Source: Streptomyces sp. NBC_00490
Lineage (GTDB): Bacteria > Actinomycetota > Actinomycetes > Streptomycetales > Streptomycetaceae
Assembly (NCBI RefSeq): GCF_036013645.1
Contig: NZ_CP107869.1
Coordinates: 2,046,001-2,110,000, forward strand
Direction of reading: 5' to 3'
DNA length: 64,000 bases
Every line of letters starts with the position of its first letter. Position 1 is the first letter of the stretch. A program made the translations under genes and the position numbers. Below are positions 1-8,692 of the stretch, piece after piece. Below the pieces are notes generated by a model, which was given only the letters and a program-made list of their open reading frames with translations, was not told where the DNA came from and ran no database searches.

Positions 1-261
1 GGAATCGCGGACGGCGGTCGGCGGGTGCTGCTGCTCGCGGTGGACGGCGCGGCCGCCTACCGCACGGGTCTGACCGTCGCCGAAGTGGCGGACACCATGA
101 AGGGGCTGGGCTCGGTCGACGCCTTCAGCCTGGACGGCGGCGGATCGTCGACGCTGGTCGCCCGCGAGCCCGGGGCGGGTGCCGTGTCGGTGCGCAACCA
201 CCCCACCGGCGGCGCCGAACGCCCGGTACCGAACGGCATCGGGGTCTTCTCGACCGGATGA
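1..261 (+). CDS. Phosphodiester glycosidase family protein, C-terminal fragment
   Basis: Only the last 86 codons lie in the window; the reading frame is open from base 1, so the start is upstream. The visible part has a DGG-type glycine cluster followed by GGSSTLV and a C-terminal PNGIGVF stretch, which are typical of the NAGPA/phosphodiester glycosidase fold (family knowledge). Such proteins in Gram-positives are usually exported or cell-surface enzymes acting on sugar phosphodiesters. Substrate and location cannot be judged from this fragment. Confidence 0.75.
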   Translation, partial: GIADGGRRVLLLAVDGAAAYRTGLTVAEVADTMKGLGSVDAFSLDGGGSSTLVAREPGAGAVSVRNHPTGGAERPVPNGIGVFSTG

Positions 262-264
262 GCC

Positions 265-459
265 TCAGGGCCGGAGGCTGCTGACGATGTCCGCCGTCGC
301 CGTCAGGCCGCTGTGGATGGTCGGGGCGATGCTCGTACTGGCCATGTAGAAGCCGAGCAGTGCGCACACGAGTGCGTGCGAGACCTTCAGCCCTCCGTTG
401 CGCAGGAAGATCACCGCCAGGACCAGCAGCAACATCACCACAGAGATGGAAATCGCCAT
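265..459 (-). CDS. Small hydrophobic membrane protein (64 aa)
   Basis: A 64-residue protein with a hydrophobic N-terminal segment (about residues 3-20), the short basic stretch RNGGLK, and a second hydrophobic segment (about 28-45). It therefore probably spans the membrane twice. The start is supported by GAGGAGG about 5 nt before the ATG. It converges with the glycosidase gene, 3 bp away. Similar small proteins occur widely in Streptomyces chromosomes and some accompany integrative plasmid spread genes (recollection). No function can be assigned. Confidence 0.6.
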   Translation of the reverse strand: MAISISVVMLLLVLAVIFLRNGGLKVSHALVCALLGFYMASTSIAPTIHSGLTATADIVSSLRP

Positions 460-570
460 CGTCGGCCTCCTCCGCCACGCCAGTACGCCCGGTTCACGGC
501 GTTCGGGCGCAAGTGTGGCGTAGCGGAGGGTTCGTCCGGGCGGCTGACCTGTCCGCCGAACGTGTGGTGT

Positions 571-1434
571 CTACGCCGACCGGTGGGCGTCCAGGAAGGC
601 TTCGAGGCCGGCGAGGTCGTCGGTGTTGAGGTAGTCGACGCCGGCGGCGAGCAGTTCGCCCCACAGCGCGTCACGGGCGGGACCCGCCAGGTCCGGCGTG
701 GCCCAGAAGCGCACCTTCTGCCCGCGCGCATGGGCGGCCCGGACGATGCCGCGCAGCTTCTGCCGCTCGGCGTCGGGGAAGGCTCCCACGCCCTGCCAGG
801 TGAAGTTGAGCGTCCAGTTGTCGCTGATCAGCGAGATGAGGGAGGCGGGCGCCGGGCCGCCGAGGTCGGCGAGGCGGCCGTCGTAGAAGGCCCGTCGTAC
901 GGTCTGTGCCTCCATGGGCGCGCGGGCGGCTCGGTCGCCGGAGACGACGGCGGTGACCGGGCCGGTGAGGACCCGGCCGCGGGCGTACGTGGTGAACAGG
1001 TGCTTGTAGCGGCGCAGATGCCGGTCGAGTTCGAGGTACGTCGAGGAGCCCTCGGTCTTGATGTCGATGAGCAGTTGGAGGGGCTTGCGGTGACCCCGGT
1101 ACACCGAGCCGTGGTTGGCCCTCACGCGGGCGGCCAGCGGGTCGAGGTAGAGGGACTCCAGGGTGCGGGCCGGGTCGAGGTCGTCCGCGGTGTGGCCGAT
1201 GAGGAGCTGGTCGCCGACGAGGAAGATGTCGGCCTCGACGCTGCCGAAGCGGTGGTCGAGGGCGTCGAGGAGGGGGCGGGGGTGCTCGTAGTCGTTGTGG
1301 GCGTGGGCCCGCCACAACGGCCGCGGGCGGTGCCGCTGTTGGCCCGCGAACGCGTCGGTGGCGGGCAGCGCGACGGCGTCCGCGAGGGCGGCGCCGAGGG
1401 TGGTGAGGGCTCTGCGACGGGTGGTGAGGGCCAT
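571..1434 (-). CDS. Secreted PI-PLC/glycerophosphodiester phosphodiesterase-like protein
   Basis: A 287-aa protein whose N-terminus (TTRRRALTTLGAALADA) looks like a twin-arginine signal peptide with possible cleavage near residue 30. The mature protein begins with HAHNDYEHPRPLLDA, the catalytic histidine motif of the TIM-barrel PI-PLC/GDPD superfamily. EADIF and LLIDIKTEG supply likely metal-binding acidic residues. The end, VDYLNTDDLAGLEAFL, matches the GDPD-type final barrel strand and helix. It probably cleaves phosphodiesters of lipids or glycerophosphodiesters outside the cytoplasm; the exact substrate is unknown. An AAGGGGAGGC ribosome site precedes the ATG. It appears monocistronic. 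Confidence 0.78.
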   Translation of the reverse strand: MALTTRRRALTTLGAALADAVALPATDAFAGQQRHRPRPLWRAHAHNDYEHPRPLLDALDHRFGSVEADIFLVGDQLLIGHTADDLDPARTLESLYLDPLAARVRANHGSVYRGHRKPLQLLIDIKTEGSSTYLELDRHLRRYKHLFTTYARGRVLTGPVTAVVSGDRAARAPMEAQTVRRAFYDGRLADLGGPAPASLISLISDNWTLNFTWQGVGAFPDAERQKLRGIVRAAHARGQKVRFWATPDLAGPARDALWGELLAAGVDYLNTDDLAGLEAFLDAHRSA

Positions 1435-1565
1435 GCCTGCCTCCCCTTGAGGGCGGTACGGGACACCGGCGAGTATGGGGTCGCCGGTCCCTCAAAGGGC
1501 ATGCTCGTGACAGGAGTTGGCCGGACTGCCGCCGTCTGTTCATCGCCTCCGCGCGGGGCGCACGA

Positions 1566-1595
1566 AAAAGCCCGCCCCAGGTGGGACGGGCTTTT
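1566..1595 (-). terminator. Rho-independent terminator of the acyl-CoA dehydrogenase operon
   Basis: Inverted repeat AAAAGCCCGCCC / GGACGGGCTTTT (one G-U pair) around a 6-nt loop. Read on the minus strand the stem is followed by a run of T, giving a classic intrinsic terminator 12 bp after the stop at 1607. Confidence 0.85.
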
Positions 1596-1606
1596 CCTGG
1601 TGAACG

Positions 1607-2680
1607 TCAGGGGGCCTGGAGGTCCACGAGTTCGGCCAGTGCGGCACGGTGGGCGCCCGCGGTGCCGTAGGCGATGGAGTCGGCCTTCGCCCGCTTGAGG
1701 TACAGGTGGACCGGGTGCTCCCACGTCATACCGATGCCGGCGTGCAGCTGCAGGGCCTCCTCGGCGGCGTGCACGGCGACGGAGGCCGCGTAGGACTGGG
1801 CGACGGCGACCGCCACGTCGGCGTCCTCACCGCTCGCCAGCGCGTCGGCCGCGTTGCGCGCCGCGGCCCGCAGGTTCACGACCTCCAGCCACAGCTGGGC
1901 GAGCCGGTGCTTGAGCGCCTGGAACCCGCCGACGGACCGGTTGAACTGCTTGCGCTCCTTCAGGTAGCGCACGGTCTCGGTCAGCGTCCAGTCGGCGAGC
2001 CCGAGTTGCTCGGAGGCGAGCAGCCCGGCTCCGGACCGCAGCGCCCGTCGTACGGCGGGTTCGGCGTCGCCCAGGAGACGACCGGGCGCACCGTCCAGGG
2101 TCACGGTCGCGAGCGGCCGGGTCAGGTCCAGGGACACCTGCGGGGTGACGGTCGCGCTGGAGGCGTCCACCGCGTACAGCCCGCCGTCGTCCGCCGGGAC
2201 CAGCAGCACGTCGGCGGCCGTGGCGTCCGCGATGCCGGTCAACTCTCCGTGCAGGGAACCGCCTTCATGGCGTACGACCTTGTAGGCGCCGCCCGCGGCG
2301 ACGTGCAGCGAGACGGCGAGGGCGCCGATCCTCCGTCCCGACGCCAGCTCGGCGAGCAGGTCCTCGGTGCCGCAGGCCAGCAGCGCCTCGGTCGCGACGA
2401 CGGCGCTGGTGAGGTACGGCACCGGGGCGACCGCGCGCCCCAACTCCTCCAGCACCACGGCGGCTTCGCGGTGCGTGGCACCCTGGCCGCCCTGCGCCTC
2501 CGGCACCAGGAGTCCGGCGAGGCCCATGCCGTCCGCGAGGGCCTTCCAGGCGGCGAGGTCGTGCGGGGCGTCGGACTCGGTGCGGGCGATGACGCCGGGG
2601 GCGTCGCAGTGGTCGGCGAGCAGGTCCCGTACGGCGGACCGCAGCGCGTCTTCCTCCTCCGAGTACAGCAGGTCGGTCAT
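1607..2680 (-). CDS. Acyl-CoA dehydrogenase, small subunit type (357 aa)
   Basis: Acyl-CoA dehydrogenase fold: N-terminal helices, a central beta domain, and a C-terminal helical domain with YLKERKQFNRSVGGFQALKH and LQLHAGIGMTWEHPVHLYLKRAK. It is shorter than a normal ACAD and lacks the usual YEGTSE signature. The start is the ATG at 2680, which overlaps the upstream ACAD stop by 4 nt (ATGA); an open extension beyond it reads into the neighbour and is rejected. Side-by-side short and long ACADs recall the heterotetrameric alpha2beta2 enzymes of mycobacterial sterol side-chain oxidation (FadE28/29-type). I infer it works with the 2677-3858 product. Substrate is unknown. Confidence 0.9.
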   Translation of the reverse strand: MTDLLYSEEEDALRSAVRDLLADHCDAPGVIARTESDAPHDLAAWKALADGMGLAGLLVPEAQGGQGATHREAAVVLEELGRAVAPVPYLTSAVVATEALLACGTEDLLAELASGRRIGALAVSLHVAAGGAYKVVRHEGGSLHGELTGIADATAADVLLVPADDGGLYAVDASSATVTPQVSLDLTRPLATVTLDGAPGRLLGDAEPAVRRALRSGAGLLASEQLGLADWTLTETVRYLKERKQFNRSVGGFQALKHRLAQLWLEVVNLRAAARNAADALASGEDADVAVAVAQSYAASVAVHAAEEALQLHAGIGMTWEHPVHLYLKRAKADSIAYGTAGAHRAALAELVDLQAP

Positions 2681-3858
2681 CGAGCCAGGTCCTTCCAGGC
2701 GACGTCCTTGTCGGTGCGCGGTTCCGAGGGCAGGCCCAGGACGCGCTCGGCGACGATGTTCAGCAGGACCTCGCTGGTCCCGCCCTCGATGCTGTTGCCC
2801 TTGGAGCGGAGGTAGCGGTAGCCGGCGTCGCGGCCGGTGAAGTCCACCATCTCGGGCCGGCGCATGGTCCAGTCGTCGTACAACAGGCCTTCCTCGCCGC
2901 GGAGTTCGACCTCCAGGCCGCTGATCTCCTGGTTGAGGCGGGCGAAGGCGAGCTTCATGCCGGCGCCCTCGGGGCCGGGCTGGCCCAGGGCGAGCTGCTG
3001 GCGCAGACGTTCGCCGGTGAGACGGGCGACCTCGGCCTCGACCCACAGCTTCAGCAGGCGCTGGTGCAGATCGTGGGTGCGCAGTTCGGGGCGCTCGCGC
3101 CAGGTCCTGGAGACCGGGCCGATCATGCCGCCCTCGCGGGGCAGCCGCATACCGCCGATGGCGACGCGCTCGTTGTTGAGCGTGGTCTGCGCGATCCGCC
3201 AGCCGTCGCCGATCTCGCCGAGGCGGCGGGAGTCGGGGATGCGGACGTCGGTGAGGAAGACCTCGTTGAACTCGGCCTCGCCGGTGATCTGGCGCAGCGG
3301 CCGCACATCGACGCCGGGGTCGGTCATGTCGCACAGGAAGTACGTGATGCCCGCGTGCTTGGGCACGTCCGGGTCGGTGCGGGCGATGAGGATGGCCCAA
3401 CGGGCGTTGTGCGCGCTGGACGTCCACACCTTCTGGCCGTTCACCACCCACTCGTCGCCCTCATTGACGGCACGCGTACCGAGTCCGGCCAGGTCGGAGC
3501 CGGCGCCGGGCTCGCTGAAGAGCTGGCACCAGACCTCCTCGCCGGTCCACAGGGGGCGCAGGAAGCGCTGCTTCTGCTCGTCGGTGCCGTACTTGAGGAT
3601 GGTCGGCGCGGCCATGCCGAGGCCGATGCCGTTGCGCCGCGGATCGTTGTCGGGGGCGCCCGCGGCCTCCAGCTCGGCGTCCACGACGGCCTGGAGGGAG
3701 CGCGCGGCGCCGAGTCCGCCGAGGCCCTCGGGGTAGTGCACCCATGCCAGGCCGGCGTCGAAGCGGGCCTTCAGGAAGTCGAGGCGGTCCGTGCCGGCCG
3801 GCGGGTGCGCGGCGAGCAATTGCGCTGTGCGGCGCTTGAGTTCGGCTGCGTCGGTCAT
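2677..3858 (-). CDS. Acyl-CoA dehydrogenase (393 aa)
   Basis: Full-length ACAD with CQLFSEPGAGSDLAGL (flavin/substrate region), WVVNGQKVWTSSAH, and the C-terminal SIEGGTSEVLLNIVAERVLG. The glutamate of the usual YEGTSE motif is glycine here (EGGTSE), as in several long-chain or sterol-type ACADs whose base lies elsewhere. The stop overlaps the 1607-2680 gene by 4 nt and the start overlaps the quinone oxidoreductase stop by 4 nt, so the three genes are translationally coupled. It probably forms a heteromeric dehydrogenase with its neighbour for a branched or cyclic acyl-CoA. Confidence 0.92.
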   Translation of the reverse strand: MTDAAELKRRTAQLLAAHPPAGTDRLDFLKARFDAGLAWVHYPEGLGGLGAARSLQAVVDAELEAAGAPDNDPRRNGIGLGMAAPTILKYGTDEQKQRFLRPLWTGEEVWCQLFSEPGAGSDLAGLGTRAVNEGDEWVVNGQKVWTSSAHNARWAILIARTDPDVPKHAGITYFLCDMTDPGVDVRPLRQITGEAEFNEVFLTDVRIPDSRRLGEIGDGWRIAQTTLNNERVAIGGMRLPREGGMIGPVSRTWRERPELRTHDLHQRLLKLWVEAEVARLTGERLRQQLALGQPGPEGAGMKLAFARLNQEISGLEVELRGEEGLLYDDWTMRRPEMVDFTGRDAGYRYLRSKGNSIEGGTSEVLLNIVAERVLGLPSEPRTDKDVAWKDLAR

Positions 3859-4832
3859 GCGGCGGCTCCGTTCGGCAGAGACGGGACGACGGCGACCCGG
3901 CCCGTGGTGACCCCGGCACCGACCCGCTGGACCGCGGCCGCGGCCTCGCTCAGCGGCACCCGCTCGCTGACCAGCGGCTTGATGGCGCCCCGGGCGGCGA
4001 GTTCGGTGAGCTGCTCGTGGCAGTGCTGGACGAGCTTGGGGTTCTTGGTGTTGTACAGGCCCCAGTGCAGGCCGAGGATCGCGTAGTTCTTCACCAGCGC
4101 GTGGTTGAGGCCCGGGCTGGGGATGGTCCCGCTGGCGAAGCCGACGACGACGATCCGGCCCTCGAAGGCGACGACCTTGGTGGACTGCGTGTAGGCCTCG
4201 CCGCCGACCGGGTCGTAGATGACGTCGGCGCCCCGGCCGCCGGTGGCCTCCTTCACGGCGGCGATGACGTTCTCCGCGCGCCGGTCGATCACGACGTCGC
4301 AGCCCAGCTCCCGCGCCACCGCGGCCTTGTCGGCACCGCCCACGACACCGATCACGGTGGCGCCGGCCGCCTTCCCGAGCTGCACGGCGGCGCTGCCGAC
4401 CCCACCGGCGGCGGCGTGGACGAGCAGCGTCTCACCGACCTCCAGACGGGCCCGCCGGTGCAGACCGAACCAGCCCGTCTGGTACCCGATGTGCAGCGCG
4501 GCGGCCTCCGCGTCGTCCAGCGACTCCGGCGCGGGCAGCAGCCCGGCGGCATCGGCGACGGCGTACTCGGCGAAACCGCCGTACGGCAGCGCGGGGTTGG
4601 CGAGCACGCGGCGCCCGTCCTCGGTCTCGCCGCAGATCTCCACGCCCGGCGTGAAGGGCAGCGGCGGCTGCACCTGGTAGTGGCCGCGGCACATCAGCAC
4701 ATCGGGGAAGTTGATGTTGGCGGCACGCACCTTCAGCAGGACCTGGCCGTCGCCGGGCGTCGGTGTCGCCACCTCCTCGAGGCGCATCACCTCGCTCGGC
4801 TCGCCGTTCTCGTGCACTTGCCATGCCTGCAT
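3855..4832 (-). CDS. NAD(P)H:quinone oxidoreductase-like MDR protein
   Basis: Zinc-independent medium-chain dehydrogenase/reductase of 325 aa. It has an N-terminal GroES-like domain (PGVEICGETEDGRRVLA) and the Rossmann motif LLVHAAAGGVGSAAVQLGKAAGA, which binds NADPH. No catalytic zinc cysteines are visible, so quinone or enone reduction is likelier than alcohol oxidation. The start MQAWQVHENG (ATG 4832) has GGAGGCACC upstream; an in-frame ATG at 4898 has no such site. It is the first gene of the operon with two acyl-CoA dehydrogenases, coupled by ATGA, so it may act on an enoyl intermediate or its electrons (inference). Confidence 0.88.
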   Translation of the reverse strand: MQAWQVHENGEPSEVMRLEEVATPTPGDGQVLLKVRAANINFPDVLMCRGHYQVQPPLPFTPGVEICGETEDGRRVLANPALPYGGFAEYAVADAAGLLPAPESLDDAEAAALHIGYQTGWFGLHRRARLEVGETLLVHAAAGGVGSAAVQLGKAAGATVIGVVGGADKAAVARELGCDVVIDRRAENVIAAVKEATGGRGADVIYDPVGGEAYTQSTKVVAFEGRIVVVGFASGTIPSPGLNHALVKNYAILGLHWGLYNTKNPKLVQHCHEQLTELAARGAIKPLVSERVPLSEAAAAVQRVGAGVTTGRVAVVPSLPNGAAA

Positions 4833-4954
4833 GCGGTGCCTCCACGCGACTGCATCGTCTGACGGGGTCCACCGCATACTAAGCGGTCGCTTGCCCATCA
4901 GGGAACAGCCCGCCGCGGAACAGTAGCGGGCATCACGCCGGAGTCAGGCCGGCC

Positions 4955-5527
4955 TCATGACCTCCGGGGCTGCGCCCGTACGTGCATCCGCTCGCCCTGC
5001 GGACCGAACAGGCTCAGGAACTCCACCGGCCCCTCCCCCGTCGACCCGAACCAGTGCGGCACCCGCGTGTCGAACTCGGCCGCCTCCCCGGCCGCGAGCA
5101 CCACGTCGTGCTCGCCCAGCACCATCCGCAGCCGGCCCGCCAGCACGTACAGCCACTCGTAGCCCTCATGGGTGCGCGGCTCGGGCTCCTCCCTGCCCTG
5201 CGGCACCAGCACCTTGTACGCCTGGAGCCCGCCGGGCTGCCGGGTGAGCGGCCAGTAGGTGCGCCCGTGCCGCACGAGCGGCTTGGACCGCACCCGCGGG
5301 TCCCCCACCGCGGGGGTCCCGATCAGCTCGTCGAGCGGCACCTGATGGGCCTGCGCGATCGGCAGCAGCAGCTCCAGGCTGGGCTTGCGCAGACCGGACT
5401 CCAGCCGGGACAAGGTGCTCACGGAGATCCCTGTCGACTCGGAGAGCGCCGCGAGCGTCACCTCCCGGTCCTTCCGGATCCGTCGCAGCCGGGGCCCGAC
5501 CTCCGCGAGAACGTCATCGGTAGTCAT
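4955..5527 (-). CDS. XRE-family regulator with C-terminal cupin domain
   Basis: A 190-aa protein with a helix-turn-helix at about residues 10-65 (LAALSESTGISVSTLSRLESG) and a cupin sensor domain at about 115-180 (HEGYEWLYVLAGRLRMVLGEHDVVLAAGE). The start MTTDDVLAEVG (5527) is preferred over an in-frame upstream ATG, whose extra 26 residues do not look like an XRE N-terminus. It is divergent from the flavoprotein at 5593, with 65 bp between starts, so it probably controls that gene and itself. The ligand is unknown. Confidence 0.88.
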   Translation of the reverse strand: MTTDDVLAEVGPRLRRIRKDREVTLAALSESTGISVSTLSRLESGLRKPSLELLLPIAQAHQVPLDELIGTPAVGDPRVRSKPLVRHGRTYWPLTRQPGGLQAYKVLVPQGREEPEPRTHEGYEWLYVLAGRLRMVLGEHDVVLAAGEAAEFDTRVPHWFGSTGEGPVEFLSLFGPQGERMHVRAQPRRS

Positions 5528-5592
5528 GTCGCATATTGCAGAATCAGCAAAGAAGTTTGTCAATCCCGCATCCACGGGACGACCGTGTCGGC

Positions 5593-6519
5593 ATGACGGA
5601 GACAAGCGAGACCTACGAAGTGATCGTGATCGGCGGCGGCGCGGCGGGCCTGTCCGCGGCTCTCGTCCTGGGCCGGGCCCGGCGCCGCACCCTCGTCATC
5701 GACGCGGGCGAGCCGCGCAACGCGCCCGCCGCGCACATGCAGGGCTATCTGACACGGGACGGCATGCCGCCCGCCGAGTTCCTGGCGCTCGGCCGGGAGG
5801 AGATCGCACGGTACGGCGTCGAGCTCGTGGCGGACCGCGCGCTGGATGTCACCGCCGACTTCACCGTGACGCTGGCGAGCGGCCGCACGGTCCGGGCCCG
5901 GCGCCTCGTGATCGCGACCGGCCTCAAGGACGAGCTCCCGCGCGTGCCCGGCGTCGCCGAGCGCTTCGGCCGGGACGTGCTGCACTGCCCGTACTGCCAC
6001 GGCTGGGAGGTCCGCGACCAGGCCTTCGGCGTACTGGCGACCACCCCGCTGAGCGTCCACCAGGCGCTGATGGTGTCGCAGTGGTCGAAGGACGTGACGC
6101 TCTTCCTGCACGAGCTCGCGGAGACCGACCTGTCGGCCGACGACGTGCGCAGGCTCGCCGCCGCGAGCGTGAAGGTCGTGCCCGGCGAGGTCGCCGAGCT
6201 GGTAGTGGCCGAGGACCGCCTCACGGCCGTACGCCTGAAGGACGGCAGGACGTTGGCACGCGAGGTCGTCTTCACCGCCCCCCGGGCCGTCCCCCGGACG
6301 GATCTTCTCGCGCGGCTCGGCGCGCAGCTGGACGAGACCCCCTTCGGTTCGTACCCCGTCGTCGACCCGACCGGCCAGACCACCGTGCCCGGGGTCTGGG
6401 CTGCCGGCAACGCGATGGGCTTCGGCGAGCAGGTGATCAACGCGGCGGCGGGCGGCTACCGGGCCGGGGCCACGATCAATGGGGAGCTGCTGATGGCGGA
6501 CCTCGACGCAAGGCCCTAG
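5593..6519 (+). CDS. Thioredoxin-reductase-like FAD-dependent oxidoreductase
   Basis: A 308-aa NAD(P)/FAD pyridine nucleotide-disulfide oxidoreductase. It has the FAD-binding GGGAAGLSAA (residues 14-23), the redox-type motif HCPYCHGWEV with C132 and C135, and the C-terminal GVWAAGNAMGFGEQVINAAAGG. The second dinucleotide-binding glycine motif is weak (VLATTPLSVHQALM), as in many stand-alone TrxR-like enzymes paired with XRE-cupin regulators. No thioredoxin gene is adjacent. No good ribosome site precedes the ATG, so start choice or leaderless translation is uncertain. Confidence 0.87.
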   Translation: MTETSETYEVIVIGGGAAGLSAALVLGRARRRTLVIDAGEPRNAPAAHMQGYLTRDGMPPAEFLALGREEIARYGVELVADRALDVTADFTVTLASGRTVRARRLVIATGLKDELPRVPGVAERFGRDVLHCPYCHGWEVRDQAFGVLATTPLSVHQALMVSQWSKDVTLFLHELAETDLSADDVRRLAAASVKVVPGEVAELVVAEDRLTAVRLKDGRTLAREVVFTAPRAVPRTDLLARLGAQLDETPFGSYPVVDPTGQTTVPGVWAAGNAMGFGEQVINAAAGGYRAGATINGELLMADLDARP

Positions 6520-6607
6520 TGGCGCGACCAGCCACAACGCGTCCGCGGACAAAACGCAACCCGTCCTTCGCCGTGAAATCCAGCGAAGCGTGCCGCACCC
6601 TGGGTGC

Positions 6608-8146
6608 ATGCTGCTTGCCCGGCTGGCCCAGGTGTCCCAGGAGGTCGCCGCGACCTCGGCGCGCTCGAAGAAGATCGCGCTGCTCGCCGAGCTGTTCCGG
6701 GAGGCCGAGCCGGACGACGTGCCGGTCGTGATCCCGTATCTGGCGGGACGGCTGCCGCAGGGGCGGCTCGGGGTGGGCTGGAAGGTGCTGAGCCGCCCGG
6801 TCGCCCCGGCCGCCGTGCCGAGCCTGGCCGTCCGTGACGTGGACGCCCTGTTCACCGAGCTCGGCAAGGTCTCGGGTACCGGCTCGCAGGCCGAACGGGC
6901 CCGGCTGGTCGGGGAGTTGATGGGCGCGGCCACCGAGGACGAGCAGCGGTTCCTGTTCGGGCTGATCAGCGGCGAGGTACGGCAGGGGGCGCTGGACGCG
7001 GTCGCCACGGAGGGGCTCGCGCAGGCGACACAGGCACCGCCGGCCGACGTCCGCCGGGCGGTGATGCTCGCGGGTTCCCTCCAGACGGTCGCCGAGGCCC
7101 TGCTCGCGGACGGCCCCGCCGCTCTGGAGCGCTTCCGGCTCACCGTCGGCCGCCCGGTCCTGCCGATGCTGGCGCACAGCGCGTCCTCGGTGGCCGAGGC
7201 GGTCGACAAGCTGGGCGCGTGCGTGGTCGAGGAGAAGCTGGACGGCATCCGGGTCCAGGTCCATCGCAGCGGCGCCGACGTACGGATCTACACCCGCACC
7301 CTCGACGAGATCACCGACCGGCTGCCCGAACTGACGGCTGCCGCACTGGCGTTGAGAGGCGAGCGTTTCATTCTGGACGGGGAGGTCATCTCCTTCGACG
7401 CGGAAGGACGACCGCGTTCCTTCCAGGAGACGGCCGGACGCGTCGGCTCCCGGGTGGACGTGACGACGGCCGCCGCCGAGGTCCCCGTCTCCCCCGTCTT
7501 CTTCGACGCCCTGTCCGTCGACGACCGCGACCTGCTGGACCTCCCCTTCACCGAACGGCACGCGGAGCTGGCGCGGCTGGTCCCCGAGCCGATGCGCGTG
7601 CGGAGGACGCCGGTGTCCGGCCCGGAGGACGCCGGCGCGGCCGAGGCCTTCCTCGCCGAGACGCTGGAGCGCGGCCACGAGGGCGTGGTGGTGAAGTCCC
7701 TCGACGCCCCGTACAGCGCGGGCCGCCGGGGCGCGTCCTGGCTGAAGGTCAAGCCCGTGCACACCCTCGACCTGGTGGTCCTGGCGGCCGAGTGGGGCCA
7801 CGGCCGCCGCACGGGCAAGCTCTCCAACCTCCACCTCGGCGCCCGCACCGCCGACGGCGGCTTCGCGATGCTCGGCAAGACCTTCAAGGGCATGACCGAC
7901 GCGATGCTGACCTGGCAGACCGAGCGGCTCCAGGAGCTGGCCGTCGACACGGACAGCTATGTGGTGACCGTACGCCCCGAACTGGTCGTGGAGATCGCCT
8001 ACGACGGTCTCCAGAGGTCCACCCGCTACCCGGCCGGCGTCACGCTCCGTTTCGCCCGCGTGGTCCGCTACCGGGAGGACAAACGGCCGGAGGAGGCCGA
8101 CACGGTGGAGACGCTGCTGGCCGCGCACCCGGGAGTCAAGCCGTGA
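6608..8146 (+). CDS. ATP-dependent DNA ligase
   Basis: A 512-aa ATP-dependent DNA ligase. An N-terminal DNA-binding domain (about 1-190) precedes the nucleotidyltransferase motif EEKLDGIRVQVH, where K210 is the adenylated lysine. The motifs ILDGEVISF, HEGVVVKSLDAPY and SWLKVKP follow, then an OB-fold (about 405-512). This is the stand-alone bacterial LigB/LigC-type repair ligase found beside the essential NAD-dependent LigA in actinomycetes. An open upstream extension lacks a ribosome site, so the ATG at 6608 is used. The Nudix gene follows 19 bp downstream, probably co-transcribed. Confidence 0.93.
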   Translation: MLLARLAQVSQEVAATSARSKKIALLAELFREAEPDDVPVVIPYLAGRLPQGRLGVGWKVLSRPVAPAAVPSLAVRDVDALFTELGKVSGTGSQAERARLVGELMGAATEDEQRFLFGLISGEVRQGALDAVATEGLAQATQAPPADVRRAVMLAGSLQTVAEALLADGPAALERFRLTVGRPVLPMLAHSASSVAEAVDKLGACVVEEKLDGIRVQVHRSGADVRIYTRTLDEITDRLPELTAAALALRGERFILDGEVISFDAEGRPRSFQETAGRVGSRVDVTTAAAEVPVSPVFFDALSVDDRDLLDLPFTERHAELARLVPEPMRVRRTPVSGPEDAGAAEAFLAETLERGHEGVVVKSLDAPYSAGRRGASWLKVKPVHTLDLVVLAAEWGHGRRTGKLSNLHLGARTADGGFAMLGKTFKGMTDAMLTWQTERLQELAVDTDSYVVTVRPELVVEIAYDGLQRSTRYPAGVTLRFARVVRYREDKRPEEADTVETLLAAHPGVKP

Positions 8147-8165
8147 GGCATCCGGGGGTGAGGTC

Positions 8166-8627
8166 ATGAGGACGAGCGCCGGCCTGCTGTTGTTCCGGCA
8201 CACTGACGGCGGCCTCGAGGTGTTGCTGGGCCATATGGGCGGCCCGTTCTTCGCGCGCCGCGACGCCGGGGCCTGGACGGTCCCGAAGGGCGAGTACGTA
8301 GCCGCCGAGGAGTCCGCCTGGGACGCCGCCCGGCGCGAGTTCCAGGAGGAGCTCGGCCTGCCGCCGCCCGACGGGGAGGCCGTGGCGCTGGGCGAGGTGA
8401 AGCAGACCAACGGCAAGGTCGTCACGGCGTGGGCGATCGAGGCGGACCTCGATCCGGCGACCGTCGTGCCGGGCACCTTCCGGATGGAGTGGCCGCCGAA
8501 GTCGGGCCAGGAGCAGGACTTCCCCGAACTGGACCGCGTCGCGTGGTTCGCCCTGGACCGGGCCCGGGCCGTGATCGTCACGGCGCAGACCACGTTTCTC
8601 GACCGGCTGGCGGAGCACTCGCCCTGA
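8166..8627 (+). CDS. Nudix hydrolase
   Basis: A 153-aa protein with a Nudix box running from GEYVAAEESAWDAARREF into QEELGL (about residues 40-63). The acidic REFQEE core binds Mg2+. The N-terminal TSAGLLLFR and later FPELDRVAWF fit the family. It hydrolyses a nucleoside diphosphate-linked compound; the substrate is not predictable. Its position 19 bp after a DNA ligase suggests nucleotide-pool sanitation tied to repair, as in actinobacterial MutT-like neighbours (inference). Confidence 0.88.
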   Translation: MRTSAGLLLFRHTDGGLEVLLGHMGGPFFARRDAGAWTVPKGEYVAAEESAWDAARREFQEELGLPPPDGEAVALGEVKQTNGKVVTAWAIEADLDPATVVPGTFRMEWPPKSGQEQDFPELDRVAWFALDRARAVIVTAQTTFLDRLAEHSP

Positions 8628-8692
8628 CACGTTGCGGCGGGCGCCGCCGCGCGGGAAGGTCGAAACACAGTCCGCTGCCCAGGAGGTCGGTC

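Noticed and set aside
313..1698. 461-codon plus-strand frame over the phosphodiesterase gene
   Set aside because: Shadow of the minus-strand gene at 571-1434; no ribosome site or recognisable domain.
1607..3451. Single long minus-strand frame joining both acyl-CoA dehydrogenases
   Set aside because: The first half is out-of-frame translation of the upstream ACAD; the true start MTDLLYSEEE (2680) overlaps the upstream stop by 4 nt.
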